DNA of 64,000 bases. It comes from Ahniella affigens. Its GTDB lineage: Bacteria; Pseudomonadota; Gammaproteobacteria; Xanthomonadales; Ahniellaceae. The number at the start of each line of letters is the position of its first letter. Position 1 is the stretch's first letter. This document shows, one piece after another, positions 44,593-52,917 of the stretch. The stretch covers positions 85,387-149,386 of the forward strand of contig NZ_CP027861.1 of NCBI RefSeq assembly GCF_003015185.1, given 5' to 3'. The notes under the pieces were generated by a model, which worked only from the letters and a program-made list of their open reading frames with translations, did no database searches and was not told where the DNA came from. Both the position numbers and the translations under genes were made by a program.

Positions 44593-44753
44593 TTCGCTCT
44601 CCCGGCAGCTACGATTCCGGTCGGAGACATGCCGAACAGGCACAAGATGCTGCTGCCTCGACTTTTGCGGTTGAGAGTCTCAGAGCGTGAGAATGCAGCC
44701 AGGTCATTGCACAGGCTTCGTGTGGTGGTTCTACGAGAGTACACATGGTTCAT
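44589..44753 (-). CDS. small ORF coupled to the NrdJ-like gene, 54 aa
   Basis: Basic 54-residue frame (MNHVYSRRTTTRSL...). Supported by a GGCCCC/GGGGCC hairpin, an AAAAGGAAAACC ribosome site and the GTGA overlap with the downstream gene. No homologue known to me; it may work as a coupling leader. Confidence 0.45.
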   Translation of the reverse strand: MNHVYSRRTTTRSLCNDLAAFSRSETLNRKSRGSSILCLFGMSPTGIVAAGRAK

Positions 44754-44766
44754 TGGTTTTCCTTTT

Positions 44767-44786
44767 GGCCCCGACCAACGGGGGCC
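44767..44786 (-). promoter_or_regulatory. leader hairpin before the 44753 start
   Basis: GGCCCC-8 bases-GGGGCC, then AAAAGGAAAACC. Possible extended pairing. Confidence 0.6.
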
Positions 44787-44944
44787 ACTGCAACACCCGA
44801 CCAAGGCATTGGAGTGGCCCTCGGCGCGGGCGTATTGCGAATTCATGGGAATACAGCCCTAAGCATCCCGGTTGTGCACCGTATCTAGCGCTGGCTGCGT
44901 GGGGAGGCGCCTGTTCAGTTTGCGCGTATCGGCCGATGGGAAGC

Positions 44945-45076
44945 CTAAACAGAACGATTGCGGCAGCCTGCGCGGTTGACCTGCTCGTGTTGGATTGCTG
45001 AGAGCATCCGCCGCAACGGGCGGTGCGCGTCGCGAAGGTCAGCGGACAGTGCGAGCCCGAGAATGTCGATCAGCAT
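44945..45076 (-). CDS. small ORF, 43 aa
   Basis: Frame MLIDILGLALSADLRDAHRP..., hydrophobic then basic. GGAGAC six bases before the ATG, and a GAGGCACC/GGTGCCTC stem followed by TTTTT lie upstream. The tight hairpin-T-run-ribosome-site arrangement may attenuate it or the next genes. Confidence 0.45.
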   Translation of the reverse strand: MLIDILGLALSADLRDAHRPLRRMLSAIQHEQVNRAGCRNRSV

Positions 45077-45094
45077 AGTGTCTCCATACAAAAA

Positions 45095-45124
45095 GAGGCA
45101 CCATGCGCAAGGCAGCGGTGCCTC
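45095..45124 (-). promoter_or_regulatory. leader hairpin with T-run before the 45076 start
   Basis: GAGGCACC / GGTGCCTC, 14-base loop, then TTTTTGTATGGAGAC. It could act as an attenuator. Confidence 0.7.
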
Positions 45125-45217
45125 GCGTGAGGTGATTGTGACAGGATGCCCTCCTGCAGGGCCGTACACTGACGGATGTATCGAGCGTACTACCGCGGTT
45201 AGACTCCTTTGAGCCCT

Positions 45218-45233
45218 GAGATGCGCGGATAGC
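45218..45233 (-). repeat. 16-bp motif copy 3
   Basis: GCTATCCGCGCATCTC on the minus strand, after the terminator of the nuclease gene. Confidence 0.8.
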
Positions 45234-45236
45234 AAA

Positions 45237-45263
45237 ACCGGGTCCCGAACTTCGGGACCCGGT
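45237..45263 (-). terminator. terminator after the RecB-like nuclease gene
   Basis: ACCGGGTCCCGAA / TTCGGGACCCGGT stem then TTTT, ten bases past the stop. Confidence 0.88.
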
Positions 45264-45272
45264 CGACTGTCG

Positions 45273-46169
45273 TCAAACGGATTGAACTTTCTTGCTTTCC
45301 GGCGATGCTGTGCGGGTTTCCCGCTTCCTCAACCCCTTCATGTCGCCATCCCAGCAGGCATGGCGGTATTCGCATTGAGTGCACGGCGTATCGAACCCCA
45401 TTCGGGACTGCTTTGGGAATCGTTGCGCTCGAATCGCCTGGGCGACCCACTGGAGCTTTTCAACGAACTCGGCAATCTCGCCGTCCGAGCGACGCTTGCC
45501 GATGTCGCTCAACTGCCAGACCGGTCCTTCACCCCGATCGGTCTTTGGAACCTTTCGTTTGATCCCTTCGAAGTAGGCGAAACCTTGAACCTCAGGAATG
45601 CCTAGTCGCTTCGCGTGCGCATCCAGTACCAATTGATAGAACGTGCCTTGGTCCGAAACGCTCGAAAATCCCTCTTCAGAAAAACGAATGGGAGTCTTTG
45701 CGTCAACGACCAGGAGATCATCATTGTCCGTGAACGCCACGAGGTCTACCTTGATCGATGCCAATATGCCCCGACCAATGGCCGCTTCCAGTGGGCGTTC
45801 AACGAGTGGCTTTGCCTGATTGTCGAATGCGACTGATAGACCCGATTCTGCGAATGAGCTTTCGAATCGGGACATGAGCATCTGACCCGTGTGTAACAGG
45901 TCTTCCTCAGACCACAAGGAACTATAAGAGACCGTCGTCGACGAGGTGGCGGCATTCCACTTGTCAGTAAACACCTGAACCGGATCGCAGGGCCGGCGGT
46001 ACGCCGAAGCAATCAATGACGCCTCAATCGCCTGATGTGTTGCGGCCCCGAACACGAGGGAGGCACTTGTCTCTATGGCCTCAAAGCGCCACACATATTT
46101 CCACGCGTATGCTCGGGGGCAGGACTCATATGTCGCCAGTCGAGAGGGTCCCAAGCGAATGGTGCTCAC
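45273..46169 (-). CDS. RecB/Cas4-like PD-(D/E)XK exonuclease, 298 aa
   Basis: Begins with RLGPSRLATYESCPRAYAWKY, the Cas4/AddB N-terminal signature with the first Cys. The catalytic motif is SIKVDLVAFTDNDDLLVVDAKT (Asp...Asp-x-Lys), and the last three Cys are in CTQCEYRHAC, predicting an Fe-S cluster. Processes DNA ends. GTG 46169 overlaps the stop of the next gene upstream. With the candidate annealing protein it would form an exonuclease/annealase pair like SXT exo/bet. Confidence 0.85.
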   Translation of the reverse strand: MSTIRLGPSRLATYESCPRAYAWKYVWRFEAIETSASLVFGAATHQAIEASLIASAYRRPCDPVQVFTDKWNAATSSTTVSYSSLWSEEDLLHTGQMLMSRFESSFAESGLSVAFDNQAKPLVERPLEAAIGRGILASIKVDLVAFTDNDDLLVVDAKTPIRFSEEGFSSVSDQGTFYQLVLDAHAKRLGIPEVQGFAYFEGIKRKVPKTDRGEGPVWQLSDIGKRRSDGEIAEFVEKLQWVAQAIRAQRFPKQSRMGFDTPCTQCEYRHACWDGDMKGLRKRETRTASPESKKVQSV

Positions 46170-46906
46170 GTAGCACCCCGCGCGGGTCGCCTCAAGCCTT
46201 TGAGGTGCGCCTTTGCCGCCTCTTGCGTCTCAAACACCGGTACAGGCCCAAGTTGCTGCGCTTGATGGAACGCGTAGATCTGAGTCAATGTGGCAGCCGC
46301 CACGCCGTTACTCAACGACAGCTGATAGGAGCTGGGTGCTTCCGGTTGAGGCGGCACAATGGTGGCCCCAGTCGGTTTGGCATCAATGGTGGCAACGAGC
46401 TCTGCCTTGCGTTCAGCCTGGCCATCTGCGGGGACAACTGCAGGATGAGGGCGAGACTGTTCGCCGAGCGGTCGAACGGTATCCGCTTCCGGAAGCGATT
46501 CGGGCAGTACGTCGGCTGCCAGCAAGGGCTGCGCGAGTGCCTCGATGTTGGGCGGGTAACCAAGCGCCTTGGCGAGGTCTCCGCGCGCGTTCGTCTCAGC
46601 CCTTTCCCAGTCCTGAGTCTCGCGAATCAACGCAACGTGCGTGGCGTTGGCGATAGTGGTACCCGAAGGATTTCGGAGCTCAGCTGAGAACTTGACGGTT
46701 TTGGCGGTATCGCTGAGCTTGAGGTCAATGACCTCGGCCGAGACGGTAGATACCCAGCCCAGACTGGGCGGATACGCCCGCAGGACGGCCGCCCAACGGC
46801 AAAGCGCCGGCCAATACCGAGATGGCGTTGGCGCGCCGAGGGCGTCGATTGCGACGACAAGCTCAGGTTTTGCGAGCTCATAGAGCTGCGCGATTGAATA
46901 GTGCAT
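46166..46906 (-). CDS. candidate single-strand annealing protein, 246 aa
   Basis: Unrecognised overall, but residues about 55-120 read VSAEVIDLKLSDTAKTV, then RETQDWERAETNARGDLAKAL. The last pattern resembles the helix of phage recombination proteins (KAETxAxGRAL). It precedes and is coupled to the RecB-like exonuclease, as annealases are. The C-terminus is Pro-rich. A CCCGGCG/CGCCGGG stem and AGAGG precede the start. Confidence 0.5.
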   Translation of the reverse strand: MHYSIAQLYELAKPELVVAIDALGAPTPSRYWPALCRWAAVLRAYPPSLGWVSTVSAEVIDLKLSDTAKTVKFSAELRNPSGTTIANATHVALIRETQDWERAETNARGDLAKALGYPPNIEALAQPLLAADVLPESLPEADTVRPLGEQSRPHPAVVPADGQAERKAELVATIDAKPTGATIVPPQPEAPSSYQLSLSNGVAAATLTQIYAFHQAQQLGPVPVFETQEAAKAHLKGLRRPARGAT

Positions 46907-46918
46907 ATCATTACCTCT

Positions 46919-46949
46919 CCCGGCGATCTGATTGATCGGCCCCGCCGGG
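46919..46949 (-). promoter_or_regulatory. leader hairpin before the 46906 start
   Basis: CCCGGCG-17 bases-CGCCGGG, then AGAGGTAATG. Confidence 0.65.
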
Positions 46950-46981
46950 TATTGCTCCCGGCCGCGGGATCAGTAGTGGTA

Positions 46982-47377
46982 TCAGCTTGGCATTGTGTCG
47001 CCAAAGAAGTTGGGTGGCATGGCGCCGCGTGACGTTGTTGCTGCTGGGCTTGCTGGTTCGTTGTCAGCCGTTCTTGCGGATGCAATGACCTGCAGGGAGT
47101 GAGCTTCAAGCTTGAGGAAGGACTTTCTTCCCTTCGCAGGGTCCGGTGGTTGGTACCACAGCTCTCCTTTGGCCTGTATTTGCGTGCCAACGGACAGATC
47201 GTTCGCGAGGGCTCTGATTCGGTCGTGCGGGCCTTTGTATTCGACGACGACCCGCAATGACTTGTTGCCTGAGTTCAGTTCGGCTCTCACGAATATCTTC
47301 GCGCCGTCATCAAAAGAGACTACTTTGACGTCGGAGGCGACCATTGCCATGAAAGCGAAGTCATTTTCGAATGGCAT
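46982..47377 (-). CDS. OB-fold ssDNA-binding-like protein, 131 aa
   Basis: Beta-strand pattern of an OB fold: DVKVVSFDDGAKIFVRAEL, LRVVVEYKGPHDRI, QIQAKGELWYQPPDPA. Second SSB-like protein of the element, without the acidic SSB tip. Upstream of the candidate annealing gene. ATG 47377 has AACCTCC rather than a purine-rich site, so translation may be regulated. Role inferred. Confidence 0.6.
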   Translation of the reverse strand: MPFENDFAFMAMVASDVKVVSFDDGAKIFVRAELNSGNKSLRVVVEYKGPHDRIRALANDLSVGTQIQAKGELWYQPPDPAKGRKSFLKLEAHSLQVIASARTADNEPASPAATTSRGAMPPNFFGDTMPS

Positions 47378-47500
47378 GGAGGTTACAGTGTTTGAGTGGG
47401 AAGCCCCCACCAGGCTGCGCCAATGGCGCGAATTCCTGTCCGCAGTGCATCGTGGGTTCGCTGCACTCTGGACAGGATGCTCTCGCATCCTGTGTGTGTG

Positions 47501-47665
47501 TCATGCGGCACACACTTCCGCGACCTCCGCATCCGTTGGAATGAACCCCGCGCATCGCGCGTATGCTGTGACCGTATCAATGTCGTGGCATACCGTTGGA
47601 ACGCGGTGGAACTGGTCTCCAATCTGAATGGCTTGGCGCGGACGATCGTAAATTGCCTCTACCAT
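47501..47665 (-). CDS. small protein, 54 aa
   Basis: Frame MVEAIYDRPRQAIQIGDQFH...AEVCAA, a sensible alpha/beta mix with two Cys. ACGGAGAGAGT before the ATG and an 18-bp stem at 47687-47740 just upstream support it. It is in the frame shared by none of its neighbours. Function unknown. Confidence 0.55.
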   Translation of the reverse strand: MVEAIYDRPRQAIQIGDQFHRVPTVCHDIDTVTAYARCAGFIPTDAEVAEVCAA

Positions 47666-47686
47666 GACTCTCTCTCCGTAGGTTCG

Positions 47687-47740
47687 GGGCCAGCACCCCC
47701 ATCAACGCACGCGCACATGCACTGATGGGGACACTGGCCC
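47687..47740 (-). promoter_or_regulatory. leader hairpin before the 47665 start
   Basis: GGGCCAGTGTCCCCATCA / TGATGGGGGTGCTGGCCC, 18-bp stem with two or three mismatches (G-T pairs), 18-base loop. Confidence 0.7.
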
Positions 47741-47745
47741 GTCGC

Positions 47746-47773
47746 CCCTGCACTCGCGTTAGCGAGTGCAGGG
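47746..47773 (-). terminator. terminator after the 47782 gene
   Basis: CCCTGCACTCGC-4 bases-GCGAGTGCAGGG, 12-bp perfect stem, eight bases past the stop. Confidence 0.85.
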
Positions 47774-47781
47774 AGATAGGG

Positions 47782-47958
47782 TCAACGAATGCCTTCCGCA
47801 GCGGCAATAGCCGCGTCGATCTGGGCATGCCGTTCGACAACTGATCGAAACCCATTGGGCTCGGTCTTTGCCGCCGAATCGTCACTGTCGAGAAACGTCT
47901 CGCAAATCACGAGCGTTGCGACGAACGCCGCGATAGCGGCAAGCGCCTTCTTACTCAT
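47782..47958 (-). CDS. small membrane-anchored protein, 58 aa
   Basis: N-terminal helix KKALAAIAAFVATLVICE then an acidic, Asp-rich exterior. A single-pass or secreted small protein. GGCGGAGACAG precedes the ATG, with a strong bulged stem at 47971-48016. Confidence 0.6.
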   Translation of the reverse strand: MSKKALAAIAAFVATLVICETFLDSDDSAAKTEPNGFRSVVERHAQIDAAIAAAEGIR

Positions 47959-48533
47959 GGAACTGTCTCCGCCCGTGCCAGGGCGTTTGGGAGAGAACAC
48001 CCGCCTGGCACAGGGCGAGCGCCCCGCGGACGCACCGCCCCTACTCGGGGCAGTGAGCCCGCGAGGGGAAGTCGTGTAGACAGCACCCTTGAAAGGTGCT
48101 CAGGCCTGAGAACAGGCGGAGCGCCGTGGGCGCTGCTCTTGATCTACCGGGGAACCACGCTCAGTTAGGGCGCATGCTGGTGCGCGCAATAATCGAGTGA
48201 CCACGGCGCCATCCACGTCGCTCCAGGAGGAGTTCACATGGATACGGCTGGGTGATGGTTCCCAAGGCGTCGCAAAGTCGAGAAAGAGACTTTGCGCAAC
48301 CGAAGCAACTCGTCCAGGAGATTCCCTGTTTGGTGAGTTGCAGACAGGCTTAGCCGCATCAAGCGGGTTGCCAGAAGTACACCGTAGGTGTACGAAACGC
48401 GGTCACATGGACCAAAGATGGCGCTGATTCCGTCAGGCACGGGCTCCAGTGGAGCGGTATGGACAGACGTTACGTCGAAAAGCGGGTCATTGACAAGAGC
48501 GGAATCAGGTCCGAGATGCGCGGATAGCCGATG
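47959..48533. other. 575-bp region with leader stems; possible 68-aa ORF
   Basis: Contains the 47971-48016 stem (GCCCTGTGCCAGG...), further stems near 48083-48099 and 48120-48145, and an open frame 48234-48440 (minus, GTG start, GGAG nearby) whose product (MPDGISAIFGPCDRVSY...) is plausible but unsupported. Motif copy 4 lies at its left end (for the minus strand). Confidence 0.4.
48513..48528 (-). repeat. 16-bp motif copy 4
   Basis: GCTATCCGCGCATCTC on the minus strand, five bases past the end of the UvrD-like gene. Confidence 0.8.
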
Positions 48534-50228
48534 TCAGAGGGAGGTCGCTAGCTTGGCTTCAGGGATAAAGACCGATTGCACGCCGGCGGTGCAGGTAACG
48601 ACGAGATTGGACCGAGCACGGGTCATGCCGACGTAGAACAGTCGCCGTTCTTCTTCAATCAGGGAACTCTCGTGTGGCAATGCCCCCTGGTTTGCCGCAT
48701 AGATCCAAACATCGTCGAACTCAAGCCCTTTGCTGGCGTGCAATGTCATAATGCGTACAGCATCTGGATCGTGCTTCTTCTCTGAAAGCTCAGCTGCACG
48801 AATGCGTTGGGCCAATGAGCCACTCAGACTCACCAGTGCCTTGACACAGTGCGGCAACACTGGGCAAGGCTTCGACTTGAACACATGCGCATTGAGCCAA
48901 GCCTCAATCCCATAGATGACAAGGTTTGACCGATTTGCTGCCGCCTGGCTTGTGAGGGGCGCAATTCGTTCTCTCAGGTTGTCCAATGCAGGGTGGCCTG
49001 GTCCGGAATAGTTGCCCAGCGCAAGTGCACTTCCGCCATGGCGACTAACGTGGCCATGGACGAGGTCAACGACACCAGTTGGAACCTTTGCTTCGCTCAG
49101 AGCATGATCAATACCCAGCAGGGACTCCCCGATAATGGCGCGAAGCAGGCCAGTCAGTAAGGCGGCAGACCTGGTCTCAAACAGGGACTGGCCGCCGATC
49201 CGAACATAGGGCACCGCTGCGCCGAGTAGCGCAGCCTCTACACCGTCAAGTAGATGATTGCTGCGGGCGAGAATGGCAACCGTCCGCTCAGGCTGCCGGC
49301 TTGCGCGAATTCGGTCGACGATCATGGCGGCCTCATGAACCAGATCTTTGCCGACCAGCAACTGGACCGAGCCATCTTCGCGATTGCTGGTTGTTAGAGA
49401 CTTTGAAAGTCTTTCCGAGTTATGAGCGATCAGGGCGCCGCTATGCTCGACAATTTTCCCTGCGCACCGATGTGTAGTGTCAAGGGTAACCTGATGGGCA
49501 CCGGTGGCTTCCTTGAATCGGTGCAGTGCCTGATAGCCCAATGCGGACCTAAAGGCAAAAATGCACTGATCGTCGTCACCGACGACAGAAACTTGAACGC
49601 CCAAGCGCGAATGTTCGAGGACCCACGCGAGCTGCACCTCGTCGGAGTCCTGAAATTCGTCCACAAGCAAATGGGTTACGGACAGCGGCCGGACTCGACC
49701 TTCGCGCATGCCCAGAACGGCTTCGCGCACAAGATCAGAGAAGTCCATGCTTCCGCGGTCAGAGCGAAGCTCCTCGTATCTCTGATAGATTTCGCGATAT
49801 GGCACAGGAGCGGACGCCAAGCTCGGGGAAATGCAAGCTTTAGTCCGATCTATGAAGGCCTGTGCCTCGGCAACCTTGATCGAGCTGTCGATTTCCTTAG
49901 TCGCGCGGTGGACCAGTTGCCGCGCATGATTCTCCGGCAATATTTGCGGGTGCTGGCCAGCCTGGCGCAATTGGTTCAAGCAGAGACTGTGGAACGTCCC
50001 TGCTTGAACCCGACCCTTGGCGCTCGTCACGGTGCTGGCAATTCGCTCCGAGAGTTCGCGCGCGGCTTGTACCGTGAAGGTCACGGCGGCGATTCGATGT
50101 CTCGGACTCTGCATCAGGATGTGGTTTGCACGGTGCCTCAGCACCGTGGTCTTACCTGACCCCGGGCAGGCGGCAATCATCACGTGCCCGGGAATCGATA
50201 TTGCGCTTTCCTGTGCGGCAGTCAGCAC
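48534..50228 (-). CDS. UvrD-family DNA helicase, 564 aa
   Basis: SF1A helicase: ACPGSGKT Walker A (residues 20-27), motif II DEFQDSDE, motif III GDDDQCIFAFR, motif V TLHASKGLEFDDVW and motif VI YVGMTRARSN. Compact, about the size of phage-type UvrD. GTG 50228 follows the stop of the preceding gene by two bases with GGAAGC upstream. This is the second UvrD-like helicase in the window. Likely aids recombination or processing of transferred DNA; partner not shown. Confidence 0.9.
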   Translation of the reverse strand: MLTAAQESAISIPGHVMIAACPGSGKTTVLRHRANHILMQSPRHRIAAVTFTVQAARELSERIASTVTSAKGRVQAGTFHSLCLNQLRQAGQHPQILPENHARQLVHRATKEIDSSIKVAEAQAFIDRTKACISPSLASAPVPYREIYQRYEELRSDRGSMDFSDLVREAVLGMREGRVRPLSVTHLLVDEFQDSDEVQLAWVLEHSRLGVQVSVVGDDDQCIFAFRSALGYQALHRFKEATGAHQVTLDTTHRCAGKIVEHSGALIAHNSERLSKSLTTSNREDGSVQLLVGKDLVHEAAMIVDRIRASRQPERTVAILARSNHLLDGVEAALLGAAVPYVRIGGQSLFETRSAALLTGLLRAIIGESLLGIDHALSEAKVPTGVVDLVHGHVSRHGGSALALGNYSGPGHPALDNLRERIAPLTSQAAANRSNLVIYGIEAWLNAHVFKSKPCPVLPHCVKALVSLSGSLAQRIRAAELSEKKHDPDAVRIMTLHASKGLEFDDVWIYAANQGALPHESSLIEEERRLFYVGMTRARSNLVVTCTAGVQSVFIPEAKLATSL

Positions 50229-50230
50229 TG

Positions 50231-51118
50231 CTACGCTTCCGATGGCTCACTAGAGCGCTTGCGGGAGCGGCGCTCCGAAGTGCTGACTTCGTGGCCAGCA
50301 GCGGGCGCTTCGCTCTCCCCTGCCGATGGACTGACTTCATCGCCATGCGCGTCGAGTGACAGCTCGGGGTTGTCCTCGCCCTCCGGGACTGAAAGATCGG
50401 CACCAAAGGCCGAGCCCATCGCTTCGCTGACCGTCTGTACGGCTTCCGCGTTTCCAGCGCGCTGAATTGCTGACTTCGAGCGCTTCCACAAACCATCCAT
50501 CGCGTTCACAAAGTTCTTGACCTGAGCGACGGCTTCCATCTGCGCCTTTTTCGTCTGCGAAGTCGTGAACACGCCCGCATACCAAAGCTCATCGACAAGA
50601 GTGACGATGCGATCCAGTGCGATGAAGATGGAGAGCGCTCGATTGGCGTTTGGGCTGAACGCCTTGATGGCAAATTCCTTCATTTCGTTGTAGCTCAATC
50701 CGCGTTTGACAGCGTTGCTGTCAAGGAACTCCTCGTAGCGCTGGCTCAGTTCCTTTTGCGCCGCAGTGACCGAGAGGTATGCTTGCTGGAAGCTCGCTTC
50801 GCCCGCGTCAATCTGATCTGCGTCGTCGCGGGTGAGAATTGGCAGAGTGACTGACAGCCCGAAAGCCGCCAACTGGAGCCTGGGGTACAGCGCGCGCAGA
50901 GTACGCTGGCCGAAGCGCGTCTTCATGCTGACGTGGTGCGACTGGTACGCCGTCGGAATCCGAGGCTCCCAGTCCCAAGCGTCGAACTTCGGGCGACGAG
51001 GGCTGATTGGAACGACAGTGCTGCCAGGCTTACTCGGCGCCTTGCGCTTGCCGGCGCTTGGTGCGGGCTGCTGATCCGAACTTCTTGCGGGGGCGTCCAA
51101 TGAAGCTGCTGCGGACAT
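50231..51118 (-). CDS. hypothetical conjugative-element protein, 295 aa
   Basis: Pro/Ser-rich N-terminus, then a helical region (FIALDRIVTLVDELWYAGVF, KKAQMEAVAQVKNFVNAM) and an acidic, Ser-rich C-terminus. The helical core recalls the ICE family PFL_4669/DUF1845, but I could not verify this. AAGGAG eight bases upstream. It is divergent from the PilT-like gene, and coupled to the UvrD-like helicase downstream. Confidence 0.6.
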   Translation of the reverse strand: MSAAASLDAPARSSDQQPAPSAGKRKAPSKPGSTVVPISPRRPKFDAWDWEPRIPTAYQSHHVSMKTRFGQRTLRALYPRLQLAAFGLSVTLPILTRDDADQIDAGEASFQQAYLSVTAAQKELSQRYEEFLDSNAVKRGLSYNEMKEFAIKAFSPNANRALSIFIALDRIVTLVDELWYAGVFTTSQTKKAQMEAVAQVKNFVNAMDGLWKRSKSAIQRAGNAEAVQTVSEAMGSAFGADLSVPEGEDNPELSLDAHGDEVSPSAGESEAPAAGHEVSTSERRSRKRSSEPSEA

Positions 51119-51298
51119 TGTGATAACTCCTTGTGACCGGCCCATCGCCGGCAAGGCTATGGTCCGGCCTGAGCCCCTGACAGATTCCCGCGCAAAGGCG
51201 CCATTTTTTCGCGCTTTTCTACGCATTCAGGGATTCACGTTGACCACGGCATCTGTGGCGGGCACGATTGCAGCCACCAAATCACCAGGGGAAAGCAC

Positions 51299-52411
51299 AT
51301 GACAGACAACAAGTTTCTGACAGCCGAAGAACTACCGAAAATTCGCGACTTCTACTTGCCTCTGAGTAGCGAGATGCAGGACGAGTCCATCGAATGGTAC
51401 AGTGCCCGCGCGTTCACGGGCTCCAGCAAGTCACGTCTTGCTTTTGGCAAAGATGCAGATGTGATGAAGTTCGTTCGCGAGGCACAGAAGGAATGCCTGA
51501 AGCACGCGAGCACCATCCATGACACTGCTCGCATCACGATTCTCGATCAGGTGTTTCGGATGCAGATCGTTAATCGGGTCGAAGGTCGACGCTCAGTTCA
51601 CCTGCGGCGCATTCCGCGTGTCGTCCCGACACTCGAAGAGGCTGGAGTCGGGGCAGCAATGCGCGACATCTTGATGGCTGATTCGCTGATCAAGGGCGGT
51701 CTGATCCTGATCACGGGCACAAATGGCCAAGGCAAAACGACCGTGCTGAGTTCGACCATTGTCCACCGGCTGATCCGGCATGGCGGTGCCGCACAAATGA
51801 TCGAGGATCCGTCTGAGTACCCGTGCGATGGGGTACATGGCGATGGCGTTTGCTTGCAGCTCCCTGTTAGCTCCGACATCCCATCTCAATCCACGTATGA
51901 GGCTGCGCTGAAGAAGAGCTTGCGAGCATTTCCCGCTATCAGTGGCGGCGGCACCATGCTCGGCATCGGCGAGATTCGCGACAAGGAAACTGCTGCAGAA
52001 GCGTTGAAGCAATCTGGAAACGGCCATCTCGTCATCGCAACGATGCACGGCCAGACAATCCCGCAAGCGCTTGACCGTCTTGTGACGATGTCCTCGGAAG
52101 TTCTCGGCCAGGCGCAAGCGCGTATGTTGCTCGGCGCGAATCTTCGAATGATCGCGAATCAAGCTCTCGTGAGCGCAATCCAGGCGCGCCCGGTGTCTGC
52201 AGAGGCTGCGTGGTTCTCTGCCGCAGAGGTCTCTGCAACGCTACTTTTCCAAGGCGAGGCTGATGCTCAGCTCCGGGAGGTAATTTCAAGAGGGGATCCG
52301 CACGGCTTGGAGAAGGCCATTGCTGGCCAGGCCGCAGTACTTTCCAGCTACACTGGCGGCCCGGTTTCCGCCCTGCTGAAGCAATTGGCGCTTGCCACAC
52401 GAGCAAAGTGA
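51299..52411 (+). CDS. PilT/DotB-like secretion ATPase, 370 aa
   Basis: Type II/IV secretion ATPase fold: Walker A GTNGQGKTT (about residue 140), an Asp box (MIEDPSEYP), a Walker B-like region LGIGEIRDKETA, and a HIS box near HLVIATMHGQT. Resembles DotB/PilT more than VirB11. No pilin or other type IV pilus gene is nearby. AGGGGAAAGC precedes the ATG. Confidence 0.82.
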   Translation: MTDNKFLTAEELPKIRDFYLPLSSEMQDESIEWYSARAFTGSSKSRLAFGKDADVMKFVREAQKECLKHASTIHDTARITILDQVFRMQIVNRVEGRRSVHLRRIPRVVPTLEEAGVGAAMRDILMADSLIKGGLILITGTNGQGKTTVLSSTIVHRLIRHGGAAQMIEDPSEYPCDGVHGDGVCLQLPVSSDIPSQSTYEAALKKSLRAFPAISGGGTMLGIGEIRDKETAAEALKQSGNGHLVIATMHGQTIPQALDRLVTMSSEVLGQAQARMLLGANLRMIANQALVSAIQARPVSAEAAWFSAAEVSATLLFQGEADAQLREVISRGDPHGLEKAIAGQAAVLSSYTGGPVSALLKQLALATRAK

Positions 52412-52917
52412 AGATCATGTCCGACTCTTCTGACGTACAGAACCAGATCATTAGCGTCCTTGGCAACCCCCGACAGATTTTGGGGGGGCGCTTTGGTGCA
52501 CTCGTCCTGCAGTACGATGACCCTGACATTGATCTCGACCGACTGTTTGTTGCAGTCGGAGCAAAGGTGACGGCGATGGGAAGGACGCCGCTAAAGCGTG
52601 GTGGGCCGGCGATCATTCCGCGAGCAATTGCTGTGAAGGATGGGCTGAGCGTGCTTGCCCGCGGCCGTGTCGAGGGTGAGACCCTACGAGGCATCGACAT
52701 CATCCTGACCGAACCAAATGCTTTGGGCGCTACGGATTCGCAGGAAGTCTTCGCGTTTCTGATCGGTGCAATTGAGGGTATGCCGGATCCCGAGGAGGCG
52801 TTCTTAGGGCTGGTGAGAACCGTTTTGCGCACGAAGTTCGATGAGGACAGAACTGCTGGCAATCAGCTGCTCGGAAAGCTCCTGTCGTCCCTTGGCCAAC
52901 AGCTTTCGGAGTCATGA
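52408..52917 (+). CDS. hypothetical protein, 169 aa, partner of PilT-like ATPase
   Basis: Alpha/beta protein with a strand run AVGAKVTAMGRTPLKRGG and SVLARGRVEGETLRGIDIIL. GTG 52408 overlaps the ATPase stop (GTGA); ATG 52417 is also possible. Translational coupling suggests a common complex. Family unknown. Confidence 0.62.
   Translation: MKIMSDSSDVQNQIISVLGNPRQILGGRFGALVLQYDDPDIDLDRLFVAVGAKVTAMGRTPLKRGGPAIIPRAIAVKDGLSVLARGRVEGETLRGIDIILTEPNALGATDSQEVFAFLIGAIEGMPDPEEAFLGLVRTVLRTKFDEDRTAGNQLLGKLLSSLGQQLSES

Noticed and set aside
46016..46687. 223-residue plus-strand frame
   Set aside because: Antisense to the nuclease and annealase-like genes.
48234..48440. 68-residue minus-strand ORF
   Set aside because: Plausible product, but the start signals are weak and stems cross it; left as a note in the gap entry.
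49422..50159. 245-residue frame on the plus strand inside the UvrD-like gene
   Set aside because: Antisense shadow; helicase motifs are complete on the other strand.
52032..52862. 276-residue minus-strand frame
   Set aside because: Antisense to the PilT-like pair, Ser/Arg-rich with no domain.
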